From contig NZ_JAKGRW010000056.1 in assembly GCF_021555175.1 (NCBI RefSeq), forward strand, positions 59,246 to 123,245: a DNA stretch of 64,000 bases, given 5' to 3'. Numbering within the stretch: position 1 is the first letter of the stretch; each line of letters starts with the position of its first letter. The translations under genes were made by a program, and so were the position numbers. Below are positions 8,994 to 18,248 of this stretch, piece by piece. Source of the stretch: Nocardioides alcanivorans. Its GTDB lineage: Bacteria; Actinomycetota; Actinomycetes; Propionibacteriales; Nocardioidaceae. The notes below the pieces were generated by a model, which was given only the letters and a program-made list of their open reading frames with translations, was not told the DNA's origin and searched no databases.

Positions 8994-9778
8994 TCATCGG
9001 TGGGAGAGTCGTCGCCGGGTCTGCTCGTCGGCCGGGAGGAAGGTCTCCAGGTGGAGGGCGTCCAAGGTGATGTCGGCTGGCCCCTCGATCCGGCTGGCCA
9101 CGCTGAACATCCGCAGCGGCTCCTCGTCGGTGGCGAGCTCGAGCAGCACCACGGGGTCGACCGGCCGGGGCAGCTCGGCGGCATCGCCACCGGGATAGCC
9201 GGTCACCTCGTCCCGCAGCCCGGTGAGCTGCGGGTCGCCGCCGGACCGGCCGATGCGCTGGTCGAGCTGGTGCAGGAGGTGGGCCCGCCAGGTGGTCAGG
9301 TTGTGGATCCGGGGGCCAGGCCCTCGGGGTGCAGGGCGAGCCGGATCACGTTGACCGGCGGCTCCAGGAGGGTCGGGGAGCAGGAGTCGAGCAGCGTGTG
9401 GACCGCCTCGTTCGCGTCGACGATGTCCCAGTGGTCGTCGAGGAGCAGCGCGGGGTAGGGCGCGTGTGCATCGAGCAGGCTGCGCAGGCCCGCCATCACG
9501 GAGGAGAGGTGCTCGTCGTCGAGTCCGCGGTGGGGGTGGCGTGGCGCGAACCCGGCCGCCAGCAGCAGCTTGTTCTGCTCGGCCATCGGCACCTCGAGCA
9601 CGTCGGCCAGGCGCAGGATCATCTGGGGCGTGGGTCGGGAACGGCCGTTCTCGACGAAGCTCAGGTGTCGGGTGCTCACGTCGGCGCGCGTCGCGAGCGC
9701 GAGTTGGCTGAAGGCTCGGAGCTCCCGCCAGCGCCGGAGTTCGCCGCCGACCGGAGTGGAGGAGGTCGTGGAGGTCAC
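8994..9778 (-). CDS. XRE-family regulator with MmyB-like ligand-binding domain, frameshifted
   Basis: Transcription regulator of about 261 residues. Residues 10-70 form a Cro/C1-type HTH (LRRWRELRAFSQLALATR, then STRHLSFVENGRSRPT). The remainder is an MmyB-like sensor domain (PYPALLLDDHWDIVDANEAV, PPVNVIRLALHPEGLAPR, then LTTWRAHLLHQLDQRI). The frame breaks at the five-G run 9311-9315; restoring one base joins LAPG to RIHNLTTW. Such regulators usually control the adjacent divergent gene, here the SnoaL-like gene starting 117 bases away. The tail ends with EQTRRRLSHR. The effector is unknown. Confidence 0.85.
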
Positions 9779-9894
9779 GTTGTGAGCGTAGGGCGCTGCG
9801 CGGCGAACGGGCCATGACCTCCGAGGTAATCGACGGTTGCGCCGTCGCCGGTGAGCCTTGGTGTCGTCAGCATCGACGCCAAGAAAGGCACACC

Positions 9895-10248
9895 ATGGAC
9901 ACCATCGTCACCCGTTACCTCGCGACCTGGAACGCAACGGACCCGGCAGTGCGCGACGAACTTCTCGCCGCGCACTGGACGCAGGATTGCGTGTACGTCG
10001 ACCCGCTCGCCGACGTTGCCGGTCGCCCGGCGGTCGGAGCCACCATCGCTGCTGTGCAGGGCCAGTTCCCCGGCTTCGTGTTCAGCCAGGTCGGCGAGGT
10101 CGACACCCACCACGGGCAGGCCCGCTTCCAGTGGGGACTCGGACCTGCGGGCGAGGAGCCGGTCGTCATCGGCTTCGACGTGGTCGTGACCGACGACGAC
10201 CAGCGCATCCGCGACGTGCGCGGCTTCCTCGACCGGGTCCCGGGCTGA
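9895..10248 (+). CDS. SnoaL/NTF2-like domain protein
   Basis: Small soluble protein of 117 residues with the NTF2-like cone fold. It starts MDTIVTRYLATWNATDPAVR and continues with HWTQDCVYVDPLADVAGR, the usual helix followed by the pocket-forming strand. Such domains act as polyketide cyclases, isomerases or ligand-binding modules. I chose ATG 9895 after GAAAGG; an upstream in-frame codon would add a segment without similarity. It is divergent from the MmyB-like regulator and leads a group of three co-directional genes reaching 11112. Its ligand and reaction are unknown. Confidence 0.85.
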   Translation: MDTIVTRYLATWNATDPAVRDELLAAHWTQDCVYVDPLADVAGRPAVGATIAAVQGQFPGFVFSQVGEVDTHHGQARFQWGLGPAGEEPVVIGFDVVVTDDDQRIRDVRGFLDRVPG

Positions 10249-10280
10249 CCACCCGGTCGACCACCACGAAGGAGGACACG

Positions 10281-10453
10281 ATGAGGATCGGACGTACCGT
10301 CGCGGTGATCGAGGCGGCGCCGCTCGGGCTCGTGGAGCTGGGATCCGGGCCGAGCGACGCCGTACGCCTGGGGAGGCGAACGCCGAAGCGCAGCCCCGGG
10401 GCTCGGAGATCGTGGCCGAGGTCGTTCCACGGCCGCTCGAGGTCGTCGCATGA
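10281..10453 (+). CDS. Small unknown protein, frameshifted, coupled to the next gene
   Basis: Not recognised. ATG 10281 follows GGAGGA with ideal spacing and opens MRIGRTVAVIEAAPLGLVEL. One base is apparently missing in the four-G run 10370-10373. With it restored, the frame continues as an acidic tail ending in PRPLEVVA and stops at TGA 10451-10453, overlapping the next ATG by four bases. The restored product has 57 residues. The strong ribosome binding site and the ATGA overlap are the evidence that it is a real gene. Without the correction the frame would run antisense-like through the next gene with no sensible protein. Confidence 0.55.
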
Positions 10454-11112
10454 GCACCGAAGCGCTCGTCCCCGGCACCCTCCTGGGCTTTCGGCAGTTC
10501 CGCATCGACGTGCAGGGGGAGCTGTTGCCCCTGCACGTCGGGAACCGGCCGTGGCGTCCGGGGACGACGCGAGCGGTCTGCGTGAACCACCCGGAGCATC
10601 GGCCACCGGTCACCGGCTGCACCTGCGGGCTGCACGCCTGGCACCACGCGGACGACGCCCTGAGCCGCGATGACGAGACCGTGGTCGCTGCGATCAGGGC
10701 ACACGGCCGGATCATCCTTGGTGTGCACGGTCTGAGGGCCGAGCGCGCCGAGGTGGTCGCGGTCTGCCTCCCGGCACGGTGGACGGCTCGGCGCCGCGAG
10801 GCGGTGGCGGCCCGGCTGCGCTCCGCACGCCCCGACCTCGAGATCTTCACCTCGGCCCGGGGCTTTCGCCAGCGCTTCCCGTCAGAAGACCTGGCAGCGC
10901 TGGGTGTCCACACCAGACCCACTGCCCATGCCAGGTTGCGCCGCGCCGTCCACCTGCCATGGGTGCTCGGCGTGCTCGCCCTCTACTCCGTCATGGTGTG
11001 GCCACCTGCGATGGAGCGAGTGCTCACCGGCGGGGGCTGGGTGGCCCTGCTCGGCGCATTCGTCGCCTGGCAGGCGTGGCTCGTGCGCCAGTCGATGGAC
11101 GACGACGCCTGA
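10450..11112 (+). CDS. Unknown actinobacterial protein with Cys motif and C-terminal membrane hairpin
   Basis: 220 residues, no known function. The N-terminal domain has GFRQFRIDVQGELLPL, PWRPGTTRAVC and a cysteine-rich TGCTCGLHAWH stretch. This pattern is seen in actinobacterial and phage hypothetical proteins and may bind a metal. A basic middle region (ARWTARRREAVAARLRSARP) is followed by two hydrophobic segments (LPWVLGVLALYSVMVWP and WVALLGAFVAWQAWLV) that would form a membrane hairpin, with a short acidic tail. The start ATG lies in a four-base overlap with the small gene upstream, so the two are probably co-translated. Confidence 0.7.
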   Translation: MSTEALVPGTLLGFRQFRIDVQGELLPLHVGNRPWRPGTTRAVCVNHPEHRPPVTGCTCGLHAWHHADDALSRDDETVVAAIRAHGRIILGVHGLRAERAEVVAVCLPARWTARRREAVAARLRSARPDLEIFTSARGFRQRFPSEDLAALGVHTRPTAHARLRRAVHLPWVLGVLALYSVMVWPPAMERVLTGGGWVALLGAFVAWQAWLVRQSMDDDA

Positions 11113-11134
11113 GGTCATCCGCTGCTCGACGCGC

Positions 11135-12004
11135 TCAGCGAGTGACCCTGTCGAGGTAGTCCTGGCGGGCCTTCGGGTCGGTGCGCCGGAGGATCTGGTC
11201 GTTGATGCCGCCGAGCTTGGCGAACCGACGCTTGAGCGGGAGCGGCATGAGGTCCTGCGAGCGCAGCACCCGGCCGAGCGACTTCGGCACGACCAGTCGC
11301 GGATGGGAGCGCCCGGACTCCAGCGCCATGAGGACGGCGTCGGCGACGTCCTCGGGTTCGATCATCGACTCCACCGCCATCTTCTTGCCCAGCACCGTGA
11401 ACTCTGCGCGGGTGTCGAGCCCGGCGGCCAGGTCGGTGTTGACGGCGCTGGGCAGCACCGTGGTCACTCGCACCCCGCTCGCCTCGAACTCGGCAGCCAG
11501 CGCCTCGCCGTACATCACCATCGCGGCCTTGCTGGCGTTGTAGGTGGCGAGGCCGGGGATCGCGATGACGCCCATGGTCGACGCGAGGTTGACCAGGTGA
11601 CCGTGACCGCGGGGGACCATCCGGGCCAACGCCTTCTTGGACCCCCACATCATGCCGAGCACGTTGACCTCGAAGACCGCGCGTGTGGTGTCGTCGGACT
11701 CGTCCAGCAGTGGGCCGGTCGGCATGATGCCGGCGTTGTTGACCAGGGCGAAGAGCGGTCCGAGCTCGCCCTCGACGCGATCGAGGAAACCGTCGAAGGC
11801 GGCGGGGTCGGTGACGTCGAACGTGTGGGTCAGCGACGCACCGAGTTCCTTCCCGGCAGCCTCGAGTGCGGTCGCGTCCACGTCACTGATCACGACCTTC
11901 GCGCCCCGTGCCACCAGCTGCTTCGCGATCTGGAAGCCGATGCCGCGGGCGGCTCCGGTGACGGCGACGACACGCCCGGTCAGGGCCACGGCAGGGGTCT
12001 TCAT
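11135..12004 (-). CDS. Short-chain dehydrogenase/reductase
   Basis: Classical SDR of 289 residues. It has the NAD(P)-binding glycine motif TGAARGIG near residue 16, the NNAG motif, a catalytic serine in VNLASTMGVI and the YNASK active-site Tyr/Lys. The acidic residue in VVISDVDATAL after the second strand favours NAD over NADP. A basic C-terminal extension (LPLKRRFAKLGGINDQIL) is common in actinobacterial lipid-related SDRs. Start ATG 12004 follows AGGAGA. It is divergent from the penicillin-binding protein gene and convergent with the unknown gene at 10450-11112. The substrate is unknown. Confidence 0.9.
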   Translation of the reverse strand: MKTPAVALTGRVVAVTGAARGIGFQIAKQLVARGAKVVISDVDATALEAAGKELGASLTHTFDVTDPAAFDGFLDRVEGELGPLFALVNNAGIMPTGPLLDESDDTTRAVFEVNVLGMMWGSKKALARMVPRGHGHLVNLASTMGVIAIPGLATYNASKAAMVMYGEALAAEFEASGVRVTTVLPSAVNTDLAAGLDTRAEFTVLGKKMAVESMIEPEDVADAVLMALESGRSHPRLVVPKSLGRVLRSQDLMPLPLKRRFAKLGGINDQILRRTDPKARQDYLDRVTR

Positions 12005-12053
12005 CGGTTCTCCTCGTTGCTGGGCTCGACATGGTGATGCTTCCACACCCCAA

Positions 12054-12121
12054 CTCCGCAGGCGTCGAGTCGTGACGGGTCACTGCCCAGAAAATGCCGC
12101 AACAACTCGACACGTGCGGAG
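12054..12121. repeat. Imperfect 17-bp inverted repeat in a divergent promoter region
   Basis: Bases 12054-12070 (CTCCGCAGGCGTCGAGT) pair with 12105-12121 at 14 of 17 positions, with a 34-base spacer. It lies between the SDR start (12004) and the penicillin-binding protein start (12169). It could be an operator pair or a chance hairpin. Confidence 0.3.
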
Positions 12122-12168
12122 TCGTGGCGCGTTCGACCACCTTCCACGCCGGTGTCATGATCGGGGCC

Positions 12169-14042
12169 ATGCGCTCCGGGACCGGCACGAAGAAGGCGAT
12201 GGCACTGGCAGGGGCACTGCTCCTGGGAAGCGGGGTCCTCGCGGCCTGCAGCTCCGACGACACCTCTGACGCCACACCTGTTGCGGAGGCCCTGGCCAAG
12301 GGGCTCGCCGCGCGTGACCTGGGTGAGGTGCCCCTGGAGGGCGACCCTGCCGCGTACGCCGACATCGTGGCGGGCATCGACGCGCCGGCTTCGGTGGAGG
12401 TCGTCTCGGTCGAGCGGGACGGTGGCGAGGCGACGGCCGAGCTCGCCTGGTCCTGGGAGGTCGGTGGCGAGCCGTGGAGCTACACCGCGGAGGCGACGCT
12501 CGTGGAGGACGGTGACGACTGGGTGGTGCGCTGGGACCCCAGCCTGGTCGAGCCGTCCCTGGTCACCGGAGAGACGCTCGACCTGACCACCAGCCGGCCA
12601 CGCCGCGGTGAGGTGCTCGGGCGCAACGGCGATCGGATCGTGACCGAGCGCGACGTGGTGCGGCTCGGGCTCGACAAGTCGAAGATCAAGCAGGGACAGA
12701 CCCGCAACAGTGCCAAGCGGATCGCGCAACTGCTCGAGATCACGCCCGGGCCGTATGTGAAACGAGCAGTGGCGTCCGGGGACAAGGCCTTCGTCGAGGC
12801 GATCCTGTTGCGTGCCGAGGACGTCCGGGACCGCGTTCCCGCCGCTTTCGAGGACGTGCCCGGTGCGGTGTCGCTGGGCACCACCCGCCCGTTGGCGCCG
12901 AGCAAGGAGTTCGCAGCGCCACTGCTCGGCACGGTCGGCGAAGCCACCGCCGAGTTGATCGAGGAGTCCGACGGGGCGCTCGCGGCCGGTGACGTCGTGG
13001 GGCTGAGCGGCCTGCAGGCCCGGTACGACGACAGTTTGCGCGGGGTGCAGGGCGTCCGGGTGAGCACGGGGAGGGCGACCAGGAGCGAGTGCTCCACGAG
13101 TCCGACCCGGCCGACGGCCAGCCGCTGCAGCTGACCCTCGACGTACCGCTGCAGGAACTGGCGGAGCGGATCCTTGCCGACGTCGGTCCGGCCAGTGCCC
13201 TGGTGGCGATCGACCCGGCCAGCGGCGACATCCTTGCTGCTGCGAGCGGGCCCGGCGGCGACGGGCAGAACACTGCCACCTACGGCCGCTACGCGCCCGG
13301 GTCGACCATGAAGGTCGTGACCGCGCTCGCGCTGATGCGCTCGGGGCTGAAGCCCGGCTCGATGGTCGACTGCCCGGCGACGACCGTCGTGGACGGCAAG
13401 ACGTTCAAGAACTACGACGACTACCCGGCCTCCTCGCTGGGACGGATCACCCTGCGGGAGGCGATCGCCCAGTCCTGCAACACCGCGCTGGTCGGGTTGG
13501 CCGAGGAGCTCGACGACGATGGGCTCGAGGAGGCCGCCGCCGCGCTCGGGCTCGGGGTCGATCACGACCTGGGCTTCCCTGCCTACTTCGGCCAGGTGCC
13601 GCCGCCCGAAGGGAAGACGGAGAAGGCGGCTGACCTGATCGGCCAGGGCAAGGTGCTCGCCTCGCCCATGGCGATGGCCACGGTGGCTGCGTCGGTGCGT
13701 GCCGGGCACACGGTGCTGCCGTCGCTCGTTGACGGGAACGAGGTCGAGCAGGTGGAGCCCGCTGTCCCGCTCACCGCCGCCGAGGCCAAGGCGCTGCGGG
13801 GGCTGATGCGGGCGGTGGTCACCGACGGCTCCGGGCGGTTCCTCGACGGGATGGGAGCTGACCTGGGCGCGAAGACGGGCACCGCCGAACACGGCACGCC
13901 CGACGCCGGTGGTGAACTGCCCACGCACGTGTGGATGATCGCCCAGCGGAAGGGGATGGCGGTCGCAGTCTTCGTGGAGGACGGTGCCTCCGGCTCGCAG
14001 ACGGCGGGTCCGCTGCTGCAGCAGTTCCTCGCCGAGTCCTGA
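12169..14042 (+). CDS. Penicillin-binding transpeptidase lipoprotein (PBP2a-like), frameshifted
   Basis: Peptidoglycan DD-transpeptidase of about 624 residues. A lipoprotein-type signal (AGALLLGSGVLAAC) leads to an NTF2-like MecA_N domain (VAEALAKGLAAR to WVVRWDPSLVEPSL), a dimerisation domain (RGEVLGRNGDRIVTERDV) and the transpeptidase. Active-site motifs are intact: STMK (PGSTMKVVTAL), SCN (AQSCNTALVG) and KTG (LGAKTGTAEHG). The frame breaks at the four-G run 13068-13071, where one added base joins GVRVSTG to EGDQERVLHES. All motifs lie downstream of the break, so a protein read literally from this sequence would be inactive. ATG 12169 is preferred; ATG 12157 is possible. Confidence 0.88.
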
Positions 14043-14118
14043 CCGACCGCGGCAGCCCGGCCGGCCGGATCCCGTCACTGCCACGGAAACGAAGTGACGC
14101 GTGACACCATGACCCCTC

Positions 14119-14900
14119 ATGGACGAGGTGGTGAAGGCGCTCCGCGCAGCTGGCTGCGTGTGGGCCGAGGAGGAGGCCGAGCAGCTGCGTCGGGCCGCCC
14201 TCGACCTCGCTCGGCGGCGTGACCTCCGCGCTGCACCGGTTCTCGCCGCCCTCGTCGCCCGCCGGGTGGCGGGGAGCCGCTGGAGCACGTCACGGGTCGG
14301 GTGCGCTTCCTCGACATGACACTGACCGTTGCGCCGGGTGTGTTCGTGCCACGACCCAGGACGGAGCACCTCGCGGAACTCGTCATCGAGCGGGTCCGAC
14401 CGGGTGCGGTCGTGGTCGAGCTGTGCAGTGGCGTGGCGCCGGTGGCGGCGGCCGTGCTGGCGAACGAGCACGAGGCGGCCGTGCATGCGGTCGATGTCGA
14501 CAGGGCCGCGCTGGCCTGCGCCGAGCGCAACCTCCGCGGCGGGATGGTCCATCGTGGTGACCTCTACGCACCGCTGCCCCGGATGCTTCGCCACCGTGTC
14601 GACATCGTGGTGGCCAGCCCGCCCTACGTGCCGTCCGGTGACATCGACCTGCTGCCGCGCGAGGCCCGCGACCACGAACGTCGCGATGCACTCGACGGCG
14701 GCACCGACGGGCTCGACCTGCACCGACGGATCCTCCAGGAGGCACCTCCGTGGCTGAGCGCCACGGGCCAGGTGTTGCTGGAGTGCGCCGAGCACCAGGC
14801 GGACGCCTTGGGGCAAGCCTTCCGCCGCCACGGTTTCAGCCCACAGATCGCGTACGACGACGAGCGAGAGGCCACCGTCGTGGTCGGACCGCTCTTCTGA
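14119..14900 (+). CDS. PrmC-like class I SAM methyltransferase, frameshifted
   Basis: Putative protein N5-glutamine methyltransferase or relative, about 260 residues. The N-terminal helical part (MDEVVKALRAAGCVWAEEEA) is in one frame. The substrate and catalytic part (EPLEHVTGRVRFLDMTL, FVPRPRTEHLAELV, then VVVELCSGVAPVAAAV) is in another. One missing base in the four-G run 14271-14274 explains the break. The usual NPPY motif reads SPPY here (VVASPPYVPSG), and the helix after it keeps the DGGTDGLDLHRRIL pattern of PrmC relatives. No release factor gene is adjacent, so I do not assign prmC. SAM binding is clear; the target is unknown. Confidence 0.8.
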
Positions 14901-14915
14901 GTCGCCCCCGCGGCG

Positions 14916-17038
14916 TCAGCGTCGGACGACCGATTTGGCCCGGCTGGTCGTGGCCAGGCCGGACTTGTCGGCCGGCACCTTCAGCCGCACCTTGGTGGTG
15001 CCCTTCGCAACCCTGACCTTGGTGCGCAGCGCGCCGTTGGCCTTCGTCTTCACGGCCTTGCGCTTCTTCCACGCGCACTTCTTCGCCTTGCAGACGCGAC
15101 TCTGGACGATGACCTTGCGCTTCACTCCCGGCGCGATCCGCGCCGTGAGCGCCACGTTGGCCTTGCGGGTCCTGGCACGCTTCGCGAAGCCCTTGATCCG
15201 GGTGGTGACCCGGATGGTCGAGGCCACCGAGCGGGGCGGTTCGCCGGTCACGGTGGTGAACATGGTCCCGGCGTACCGGACCCGGATCGTGCCGGTCTCG
15301 GGGCTGCGGACCGCGATCGATCCGACGTACCGTCCTGCCGCTTCGCGGGTGAGGGTCACGGTGCCGACGTTGCTGCTCCTGCCGGTGCGAGCAAGGGTGC
15401 GGGTCACGGTGACCTGACGACTGGTGCCTTCATCGACCCCGGTGAGCACGATCGCCATCCGCTGGCTGGAGCCCGGTGCCACCTTCGTCGACGCGAGTGT
15501 GGCCGTCAGCGAGACCGGCCGGAGGTACGGCGCCTCGACGGTCCCGCGCTGCCAGACTGCCACCGCGGACTCGTCGAACGAGCTGAAGACGAGCTCGTTC
15601 ACTCCGTCGCCGTTGAGGTCGGCGACGACCGCACCGCCGGACTGGCCGAACTCCTCGCCCGGTGCGGTGAGGGTGTGCAGCATGGTGCTGCCGTCACCGC
15701 GCTGCTCGATCCAGAAGAGGCGTCGGTCGCCGTCGCCGGAGACCAACAGGTCGATGTCGCCGTCGCCGTCGATGTCGCCGTACCCGAAGACACCGGGGGC
15801 GGCCTGCCCGTAGCCGATCCGAGAGGTGATGTCGTCACCGGGGAAGATGGGCGTGGTGTTGGTGTAGCCGTCGCAGTCGGGGGTGGAGACTGCCGGGTTC
15901 GACAAGGTGGTGAGCGACCACTGCTCGCGCGGATCGGGTCCGGGGGTGAACTCGATGACCTCCTCCGGGGAAGGCTGGTCAGCGTGCACCGGTTGGTGTG
16001 GTTGGTGCCGACCCAGGCGGTCACGCCATCACCGCGGAAGTCGGGCACCGGTCGGATCTGGAAGCCGGGTCCGACGCCGCGACCGTTGTCGGTCTCCAGT
16101 CGGGTCGCGATGGTGTGCGGCACGAAGTCGGCCGCGGAGAGGCCGGGGGTGCCGTCGTCGACCTGTTCGAGCCAGAGGAACGTCGCCGGGTCGGCGTCCG
16201 CGCCGCTGCCGATGTCGAAGTACTGCGAGGAGACGATGTCGAGCAGGCCATCGCCGTCGACGTCGTGCACGACCGGGATGCTTCCGCCGACGGTGGCGAT
16301 CTCGACCGGAGGTGCGAACGCGCCGTCGCCGAGCCCGCGGAAGAACTGCATCGAGATCGCGTCGTCGTTCTGGTCTGCCGCAGCCCGTCCCTGCTCGCCG
16401 GTCGAGAGCAGGTCGTCGGTGCCGTCTGCGTCGAGGTCGGCCACGATCGCGCTGTGGTAGGACCACGGCTGTTCGGTGATGATGTCGTGACGCAGGAACG
16501 GTCGCGGGGTCCCGGCGCTGTCGAGGCCTCGGTTCTCCCACCAGGTGAGGGTGCCGCGGTTCTTCGGCCCGCCGCTGAGCAGCGGATTGGTGTCGAAGAA
16601 GTAGCCGCCGGGCACCACCAGGTCGTTGTCGCCGTCGCCGTCGACGTCGTGGACGGTCACCTGGTTGGGGAAGATGATGTCGTCGTCGGGTCGGACGACG
16701 GTGACCTTCTCCCACTTGGCGAGGTCGGCGCCGGGGCGATAGACCTGCACGGTGCCGCCGCCGGAGGGGTTGCCGCCGACCAGTTCGCCGTAGCCGACGG
16801 TGACGATGTTCTGCTCGCCCGGGAACACCTCGCCCACCACGGTGAAGGAGGCCCCGGACACGGTGTCGACGTCATGGCGTCCGAAGGTCGGTGCGCTGTC
16901 CGGATCGGCGGGTGGGCCGGCGATCGCTGTCGCTCCCGCTGCGGCGAGCCCGCCAGCTGCCATCAGGAGGGCCAGGGCGACGCGCGCCGAGGTGTGGGGC
17001 GCTGCCGCACGGGTGCGACGAGGGGCGTGGGAGGCCAC
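14916..17038 (-). CDS. Secreted FG-GAP/VCBS repeat protein with basic C-terminus, frameshifted
   Basis: Extracellular beta-propeller-like protein of about 707 residues. It begins with a signal peptide (basic start, then ARVALALLMAAGGLAAAGATAIAG). At least five calcium-binding FG-GAP/VCBS motifs are visible (DVDGDGDNDL, DLDADGTDDL, DVDGDGLLDI, DIDGDGDIDL, DLNGDGVNEL). The last 150 residues are a lysine/arginine-rich beta domain containing a cysteine pair (VCKAKKC). The frame breaks near 15967-15995, where one added base joins TNHTNR to HADQPSPEE. GTG 17038 is the best start, after an AGGTGATC ribosome binding site. The role is unknown; wall attachment or adhesion is plausible. Confidence 0.8.
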
Positions 17039-17063
17039 GGGATCACCTGTCTTCCGGAAACAT

Positions 17064-17074
17064 ATATCGGATAT
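17064..17074. promoter_or_regulatory. Candidate operator ATATCGGATAT
   Basis: An 11-bp perfect inverted repeat (5-bp arms, one-base centre) in an AT-rich patch unusual for this genome. It lies between the divergent FG-GAP gene (start 17038) and the RelA/SpoT gene (start 17169). It could overlap a -10 region for either gene. Confidence 0.35.
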
Positions 17075-17168
17075 GATCGGCTTTCTCGCATCGATCCACA
17101 ACCCCTCGGCCACTTCTCGGACACCCCGCAGGGCATCTTCGAGTGGGTTCTTCTGACAGTCTTGGGGC

Positions 17169-18173
17169 ATGCAGCGCACCCCACCCCTGACCGAGGCGGT
17201 CCAGAAGTACGCCGCCCGGCAGGACGAGCTCCGCGCCGCCACCGACCGATGGGTCGCCCATGTGCAGGGACTGCTCGACGAAGCCGGCATCAACTACCTG
17301 ACGGTCAGCGGGCGCACCAAGAGTGTCTCCTCGTTCGCGGGCAAGGCGGTGCGTCAGGAGGACGGGAAGCTGTTGTACGACGACCCGCTCACCCAGATCA
17401 CCGACCAGATCGGCGTCCGTGTCATCACCTACGTGCTGAGTGATGTCGCTGCCGTGGCGGACCTCCTGGCCGACACGCTCACCGTGCTCGACGACCGCGA
17501 CCTCGGGCAGGAGACCGCGAGCGAGGGTCGCTTCGGCTACTCGAGTCGTCACCTGCTGGTCACCCCCGACCCGGCGACGGCCACGATGGCCACGTTGGAG
17601 GAACTGGGCGGACAGCCGGCCTCGGTGCAGTTGCGCACCGTGCTCCAGCACGCCTGGGCGGAGTTCGAGCACGACATCCGCTACAAGGGGAAGATCCCCG
17701 AGGAGTTCGGCCCCGACCTCGACCGCCGCTTCACCTTGGCGGCCGGGCTGCTCGACCTGGCCGACCGCGAGTTCTCGATGATCCGCGAGCGGCTGCGGGC
17801 CGGCGTACGAGAGCCTGCGGGTGCAGCCGGCGAACGCATTGACGACCGCGAGCTCGCCACCTTCCTGGAGGCCCGCTACACCGAGGCGGGCTGGTCGCGC
17901 ACCGATCACTACGACTGGATGGCGGGACTGCTGCAGGAGCTCGGCATCACCTCGCTCGACCAGCTCCGTGGCCTGATCACCACCATCGACGACGCCGCGA
18001 TCGCCGCGCGGATGGGCTACAAGTACCCACCCGGCGCCGTACGCCGCCTCGACGACGCACTCCTCGCCGTCCACGGCACCCGTTATGCCGATCTGAGCGG
18101 CAATGCGCATCGTCGTGACGCCCTGCTGGCCCGGTTGGAGAAGCTGGTCGGAGACGACCCCGACGCCACGTGA
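17169..18173 (+). CDS. RelA/SpoT-domain GTP pyrophosphokinase (small alarmone synthetase type)
   Basis: Single-domain (p)ppGpp synthetase, 334 residues, transferring pyrophosphate from ATP to GDP or GTP in the cytosol. Conserved elements are SGRTKSVSSFAGKA (substrate-binding Arg/Lys patch), DDPLTQITDQIGVRVITYV with the catalytic Asp, EGRFGYSSRHLLV, and SVQLRTVLQHAWAEFEHDIRYK with the family (E/Q)xQxRT and HxxxY patterns. There is no HD hydrolase, TGS or ACT domain. The C-terminal 120 residues are helical and unlike the tetramerising tail of classic small synthetases. The gene stands alone. The synthetase assignment is well supported; hydrolase activity is not expected. Confidence 0.88.
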   Translation: MQRTPPLTEAVQKYAARQDELRAATDRWVAHVQGLLDEAGINYLTVSGRTKSVSSFAGKAVRQEDGKLLYDDPLTQITDQIGVRVITYVLSDVAAVADLLADTLTVLDDRDLGQETASEGRFGYSSRHLLVTPDPATATMATLEELGGQPASVQLRTVLQHAWAEFEHDIRYKGKIPEEFGPDLDRRFTLAAGLLDLADREFSMIRERLRAGVREPAGAAGERIDDRELATFLEARYTEAGWSRTDHYDWMAGLLQELGITSLDQLRGLITTIDDAAIAARMGYKYPPGAVRRLDDALLAVHGTRYADLSGNAHRRDALLARLEKLVGDDPDAT

Positions 18174-18178
18174 CCTCT

Positions 18179-18248
18179 GCTGGCGGCTTCGATGGAGCCA
18201 ACGTGCTCTGCACGGGCAGGTTCAGCGCATGTTCACTCCACTGGAGCC
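18179..18248. repeat. TTCGATGGAG hairpin element, copy 1
   Basis: Starts GCTGGCGGCTTCGATGGAGC and shares 62 bp (18179-18240) with copy 2 at 19393-19454, with only two differences. The left arm TTCGATGGAG is at 18188-18197; the right arm is degenerate (CACTCCACTGGAG). Its right side encodes the last residues and stop of the DUF559-like gene. Confidence 0.8.

Noticed and set aside
12480..14831. 783-codon frame antisense to the PBP and PrmC-like genes
   Set aside because: It crosses two genes on the opposite strand and lacks any recognisable domain.
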